Positions 54,401 through 64,000 of a stretch of DNA of 64,000 bases are shown here, one piece after another; position 1 is the first letter of the stretch; each line of letters begins with the position of its first letter. Below the pieces are notes generated by a model that saw nothing but the letters and a program-made list of their open reading frames with translations, did no database searches and was not told where the DNA came from. A program made the translations under genes and the position numbers. Location of the stretch: assembly GCA_008921705.1 (NCBI GenBank), contig VFFE01007795.1, positions 1,131,811 through 1,195,810 on the forward strand, given 5' to 3'. The stretch is from Burhinus oedicnemus (lineage: Eukaryota > Chordata > Aves > Charadriiformes > Burhinidae).

Positions 54401-57400
54401 GCAGTTGAACTTCTTACTTTAATGTCTTGCTTGAAGCTTAATGGCTTCTGTTGTTGCAAATGCTATCAGGTAACTGAAAGATAGGGTACTTTATTGCTTA
54501 AATCTTCTCTTGTATACTTGTCATCTTCCTCCTCTGCCTCCACTTGTTTGTTGTAAATGAGTCAAAAGGAAATCACGTTGGCACTGGATGGAGCTGCATA
54601 CAGTATTAGTTCCAGAATCAAGCATTGTGTCAATTTGAAAAGTAAAGTAAGAGCATAATCAAGGTTTAGCATGCAAGCAGTCTGTACAACATGTGATACG
54701 GAAAAATGGGTTTGAGCTAGAGCAAAGTCAGGCCAGCTGGGAGTCACTGGGAAGTCAAGTTCAAGCAGGATCAGAGCCCTAACTCAGTCTGGGGCACACT
54801 TGCAACCAACAGGCATACCGGTCAGTGGAAAAAGTGTGTGCTAGGCTTCTGTTACACCAAATAGTGTGGCAGACTGCAGTGTCCTAAAGCAGCTCCTAAC
54901 TTCTTGGGCTGGTGTTGTCTTAGCTGAGAAGGAGGCAGAAACTTGTAACCAGGAAAGTTTTCTTAGCTAGGAATTGAGTTTTTCTTTTGTGTTAGAAAAC
55001 AGTAAGAGGAATGTGAAGTAGCATCAGGACTGCTACTCAAAACCAGTAGGGTGGTAGATCTAAGTGGGAGCAGATGATAGATGGTGCTTCTGCTGCATGC
55101 TGTGTTAGAGATGTCCAAGTTAGCTTTCTTAAAGCATTTTGGAGAATACATTGGTTTGTGTTTCATTCCAAGATGTTGTAGCCAGACTACCTGACAATAG
55201 AGCAGCGCAGACATGCCAAGCTATCCCTATGCTGTACAGGTGTGTGTATATATAAAGGATTACTGTGTGCTCCTGATGAGTTAAGGAGTAACTGTATAAA
55301 TGACAAAACAGTTGTCACGCAGAACGAGGAAGGTTAAGTACTTACATTGCTCATTGCCTAGGTTTGGAGGGAAGGTCAGAGAAATGTTTGAGTGTACTAT
55401 AGTCTGGCTTTTGTCACATCTTCAAGAGATCTTAAAGCTTTTTGCATAGGTGTTTGAGATTAAGATGATTGACTAACCAAGCTGTAATAGAGTATATATA
55501 TGCTTTAATTATGTACCACCACTTAAAGCAGTGAAATTGGCTCCAGAGTGTTGTACAGCAATTGGTTATTTAGGGCCAAACTTCCAAATCTGGATGCTGA
55601 AAGAAGCTTTTGCTTGTGTTAAATTCCTGAATCCCTGTTTGAGAGCCAAAGTGGAATTGCCAGTCTCTCGCTAAAACCAAGTTGTTAGCTTCTTATTTCA
55701 GGAGTTGAAATTTTCTTTAAGGAATTTTTGATCATTCAGTAAGAAAAAGTCAGGAATGACTCAAACACTAGGTAAAACAGATATTTGGTGCCTGCTGCTT
55801 AAGTTCTGTTACTTCTAAATTACTGTCAGCCTTCATTATTGACATCTCCATATTTAGTTGCTAACTTCAGACTGAAGACTGAAAAACTCAGCTTAAACTG
55901 TTCTTTTAAAGACAGTGAAATTGCTGCAGTTCACCCAGATTACTGTACTGGGATTTCCCCTACACCCACTACGTTTATGTCATTCTAATGACACCTTTCC
56001 AAAAATAAAGGCATAACTGAATGTTTGTTTTAAAGATATGACAGGTAATGTAGTTATAGGCTTAACTTGTCATGAGTTTGAAAGCTGCATCTCAGTACAG
56101 TTAGAGACAATCCTTTATTTCTGTTGTTTGTAGAAAGGCTGGACAACTTAACGGGTTTGTGGATCTAACTGAATATTTACAGTGATGCCAAATAGATTAA
56201 ACTTGTGGTGTGAATGGTTCTGATGGTCTGTGTTTGCAGAAAAAATCCATGTAGGAAAGGAAACATAGTTTTTAAAGTCAGGAGTGAAAAAATGTTCTGT
56301 TAGGTGTGAAATCACTGAAAAATCTCAAAATTTACCAGTAACAGAAGCCTGTGGAGAGACCTGCTTTGCTGGACATCAGGTCAATTATTTCCTTACAGCT
56401 TTTCTCCTTGTGTTCCTTTTGCTTGCTTAACGTGCAAGGAACAGTTTAGATAAGTTGAAAGATTGCTCATTATGTGTTTGCAAGAAGAAAATTAAATAGG
56501 ACCTGGCCTCTTGATTTTTCAGTCTTCTGACAATGTGGAGTTAATCAGTGATGGCAAAGATGGACACTAACATGGAGGTGCTCTTAATTTCTATGTAAAT
56601 CATGTTAGCATTTTGTGCTAAGCACCTAACAGATGGCGTGACTCTAGAGATGCTGCGAGATTACTGCTCATGAGAAGGGTCTTTCTTCCTTCCGCTGCTT
56701 ACCTTGTACTAGCACCTGTGTTGGATTCCCTGCACTGCACCTCTCCCCCAGCCCCCAAATTATTTGTCACTTGGGGAGGGTTTCATCTTTCTGCGGGGGC
56801 GGAGAGGGGAGAAAACAGGTAACTCAATCTGATTAAGTGCTAGAGCCCCTGCAGGAAAGGAACTGAGACCTTCCTTCCAGGGCAGCAGTAACAGGCCTGT
56901 TAGCTCAGTTGCTAGCAGGTCTGTAAGAGGGGTGTTTTCTTGAGCAGTATGACCCGAAGACATGTCCCAAAATCTGTGGCCTTGTTTTGTTTTTTGCTGG
57001 ATCAGTTCTCAACAAAGATGAGCAAGCAGATCTGGCAGACTGCTGTAGGCAGCCACGCTAGTTAGTGTGAACAGGGGAACAGATCTAGCTTGTAGGAGAG
57101 GAATGGTCTCAAAAGAGTATTTTTAATTGTCTCCAGTTATTAATGAAACTACAGTTAGATATCTAGCAAAACACTAATAAACTTTCAGACTTAAGCGGGG
57201 ATTTTTTTTTTTTTTGAAAACTGACTTCTGGGATCCTGTGGTTCTTTTTGAGAAATGTTTGTTTGCTGGGATGAGGTTGGTTTAGTTTTCTTATACAAGT
57301 TTCTGATTCTTTGTTAAACACTTAAGTATTTCAGAATGAGAAAATGCATGCTCTTGGATAATTGTTTATCAACAGTAACTGTTAGCTTTACTATAGTAGG

Positions 57401-58853
57401 GTTTGTTCAATATTTCTTTATGGGAGCACAGTAATGAGGTAGAGGAAATACTACAACATTGATGGTTTGCAGCATTTTATTGTAGCTGCACTGAGCTGAT
57501 AGTTTGAAAATGGCCACCGTATTAAAAAAGTTAACTAAGCCCTTTTATCAAATGCTGCTTAGCAAACTGGATTGTAGTCTCATGGTTGTACTTTCTGCAT
57601 CTAGATCAAACTTTGGGTCAGTAGATACAAAGTTTGGATGTTACTCAACTAAATGGCAATACAAATAAAGAGAAGCTGTTGTCTAAAGAAGCTGCTTTTT
57701 TTTTTTTTTGGTCAGTATGCTGATGCTTTCAGTTTTCCAGAGGAGGCTGGAGACATTTCATGCATGTCAGCTCGTATGAACAAAATCATTTACATGTGTG
57801 TATATATATGAAATTACAAAAACTTGTGTGATGTGAAATAAGTTTGGGGGATGGATGACTAGTAGCTGTGAAATTTAAGACACAACATGTTTTTAGAATT
57901 ACTGTATCAGTACCACAGGTAACAAACACTAACAGCTGTTTACCCGATAAACCTATTCAATACTGTGAATGTAGTGGTTGTAAAACTGCAAGCTCTCTAG
58001 GCATCTCTGGCTCTTGGGAATACTGGGGTTTTTTGTCTGTTGTTGTAAAATATGTAGTGCATGCAACTTCTTGAGTGAATGAAAGATCTTGAGAAACCTG
58101 CAAAATACCTTAATGTTTGCTGTGACTGTAGCTGAGAGGTGCTATGGACTTGTTTGCATGACTAGAAGAGATTTTTTTAGGTTTCTGGAAAATGTTACGA
58201 GATGAACGTGCCTCACTGGATGGTGTGCTGTAATCCAATTAATTGGCCTATCAATTGGAGTAAACTGATTTCTGTAGATAAAGATGAATCCATCCAGACA
58301 CCTCTGTGAAAGTGATGTGTGGACATGGGTGTGAGCACTTCTTGCAGATACTTGTGGACTTTCTTTGAAACACCCTTGATATTTTGGCAAGATCGTGATA
58401 CTGAGGTCTTTATTACAGAGTCTTAATCTGTTCTTGCCTTTGCTCTGAATTACTGTTTCATGGGATAAAAAAAAATCTCCATTTTAAAAACTTTCCAAGT
58501 CTGTACCATCTTGACTATGAAATCAGGCTAGATAACACATGGATAATGGTGGTTCTTCAAGTGGTAACAAGAAGACCTTGGAGGTACTTTATTTGTGCTA
58601 GATGAAAAAGTAGCATCGTTCAGCAGTTAGTGTCTTGAATAAGTGTCCATAGTTTCCATATTATGTAACAACTCTAAGTGACATCCTGCTTAGGTTATGC
58701 CTGGTTATAATGGTATATCTCCTGCATTTATCAGTTGATATCAGTATTTAACTGTTCGTGTTTTGTTATGTATGTGATCTTACAGTGGCTGTAGTAATGC
58801 TAAAATAGTTGTCCTGTTGATGAAAAGGGTGAATAATTTATTGTGTGTTTTAG

Positions 58854-58881
58854 GTACTGAGGGTGATTTATCTCTTGCATC
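58854..58881 (+). other. RAP1B: RAP1B exon with start codon: 5' untranslated part
   Basis: The acceptor TTGTGTGTTTTAG ends at 58853. The 28 bases between it and the ATG contain no upstream ATG and have two stop codons in frame with the ATG (TGA at 58858-58860 and 58864-58866). Translation therefore cannot begin upstream within this exon, which supports the start at 58882. An A at -3 gives a favourable Kozak context. Confidence 0.85.
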
Positions 58882-58938
58882 ATGCGTGAATACAAGCTAG
58901 TGGTTCTTGGTTCTGGAGGTGTTGGAAAGTCTGCTCTG
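58882..58938 (+). CDS. RAP1B: RAP1B, coding exon 1 (residues 1-19)
   Basis: The exon encodes MREYKLVVLGSGGVGKSAL, the N-terminus of Rap1, a Ras-family small GTPase. Rap1 cycles between GDP- and GTP-bound states at membranes to control integrin-mediated adhesion, cell junctions and platelet function. The P-loop GSGGVGKS occupies residues 10-17 and holds the nucleotide phosphates. Glycine 12 is unaltered. The exon ends in a clean GTAAGT donor after codon 19 (phase 0). No pseudogene sign is seen: introns are present and the frame is intact. The N-terminal sequence alone does not separate RAP1A from RAP1B, but the third coding exon does. Confidence 0.96.
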
Positions 58939-63187
<4,249 letters not shown>

Positions 63188-63244
63188 CAAGTTGAAGTAG
63201 ATGCACAACAGTGTATGCTTGAAATCTTAGATACTGCAGGAACG
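63188..63244 (+). CDS. RAP1B: RAP1B, coding exon 3 (residues 43-61)
   Basis: The exon encodes QVEVDAQQCMLEILDTAGT. It carries the G3 motif DTAG (residues 57-60, switch II start) and threonine 61. Most Ras-type GTPases have the catalytic glutamine at that position. Threonine here is a hallmark of Rap1 and goes with its low intrinsic GTPase rate and its need for dedicated RapGAPs. Alanine 48 matches RAP1B, whereas RAP1A has cysteine there, from family knowledge. The donor GTATGT follows codon 61. The rest of the protein (residues 62-184 in the usual form, including the C-terminal prenylation motif) must lie beyond the window. Confidence 0.95.
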
Positions 63245-64000
63245 GTATGTAAAATCAACTTCCCTAAATACTGATGTACAGTGTTAAAACCATCAAAAGC
63301 TGTAGGGATGTAAATGATGACACATTTCCTTCCTCATTCTCTAAAGAGTTAACTCTGGTCAGTGCATTGGATTAAAGGACATTCTTTAACATACTAGTAT
63401 TTAAACAAAACTTGAGTATTGCAGCAGAAAATGAATTGCAAGTTTCCTGTGAGCTCATGTTCTGTAACAGGGGAAACATGAGATTGAGACTTTTGAAAGA
63501 GGTTGTGCTGCTGTTTTAAGTTGATACTGCCCAGAGGAAAATTTAGGCCCAGTGGTTACTCAGGTTTGATTCTCTGTAGAGAATACATGCTTTCTTCTTC
63601 TCTCCTTTTTCTTTTGTGTGTGAGACGTACTCTGACATTGGGATAAAAATAGTATCGCTGTAGTCAGCTTATGTGAACTCAAAGCACAGGGTTTATGCTG
63701 ACCCTTTGCGTACTGGTCAGGTTTTTCTCTGACTCGTTCCAAAATCTACTGAAAGCAGTCATTTCCTTCATTGATTCCAGTGAGCACAAGCTCAAGACCC
63801 TTGGAGTGTACCGTGTGTTCTCTGAACTATAATAGTAACCTGGTCCAATAATAATTTATTTAAATTCCGTATTAGAGTAAGGCAATGTAAAACTTCAGAA
63901 AGATGGAGTGGCTGTTCTGTCGAAATATATTGTGCTTTTCATCTGACATACAGCAAGGGACTTGGTGAGTAATTGATTGGTCACAAGATAGCAGAGTCAC
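63245..64000 (+). other. RAP1B: RAP1B intron after coding exon 3, truncated by window end
   Basis: The intron opens with GTATGT at 63245 and runs to the window edge. No acceptor followed by the expected next Rap1 residues (beginning EQF) is seen before 64,000. Confidence 0.85.

Larger units (their letters stand above)
40801..58853 (+). other. RAP1B: RAP1B first intron (inferred), about 18 kb
   Basis: This lies between the CpG island and the acceptor before the start-codon exon. No other coding gene is recognised on either strand. The plus strand appears consistently richer in T and G than in A and C, as expected of the non-template strand of a transcribed intron. Simple sequence includes A/C-rich runs at 41.6 and 52.5 kb, a G/T-rich run at 48.4 kb, poly-T runs at about 57.2 and 57.7 kb, and a small palindromic ATGCATTAAT repeat at 53,063-53,087. 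A GC box near 56.8 kb followed by a good splice donor could mark an alternative first exon. The left boundary is uncertain because exon 1 is not fixed. Confidence 0.7.

Overview
This window looks like vertebrate nuclear DNA, most probably from a bird or another sauropsid. It has spliced exons with GT-AG junctions, a CpG-island promoter, long AT-rich non-coding stretches, sparse ancient CR1-like retroposon remnants and ordinary microsatellites. No bacterial-style gene array, CRISPR array, rRNA, tRNA or intact mobile element was found.

Positions 1 to about 40,000 are intergenic. No convincing protein-coding gene was found there. The stretch holds five decayed CR1-type fragments (four on the minus strand, one on the plus strand), one or two older short palindromic or low-copy repeats, simple repeats, and a few AT-rich blocks that look like possible conserved regulatory DNA. 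The last claim is judged by eye only.

Positions about 40,030 to 40,800 are a CpG island with GC boxes and ETS-like sites. It is interrupted by a 20-base run of N and contains a striking 80-bp near-perfect palindrome. I infer that it is the promoter and untranslated first exon of the gene downstream.

Positions about 40,800 to 64,000 are the 5' half of RAP1B, a Ras-family small GTPase, on the plus strand. A long first intron of roughly 18 kb leads to the exon with the start codon (58854-58938). Two further coding exons follow (60345-60413 and 63188-63244), and the gene runs off the right edge. The three coding pieces join in phase 0 and give residues 1-61 of the GTPase: the P-loop, switch I, the DTAG motif and the Rap-specific threonine 61. 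Alanine at residue 48 favours RAP1B over RAP1A. In other amniotes RAP1B lies near MDM1 and NUP107, so the left 40 kb is probably the MDM1-RAP1B intergenic space, but no MDM1 sequence is seen here.

I did not find an undescribed gene system. The best leads are the promoter palindrome, a change in strand composition at the promoter, a possible alternative first exon near 56.8 kb, and unexplained AT-rich blocks upstream.
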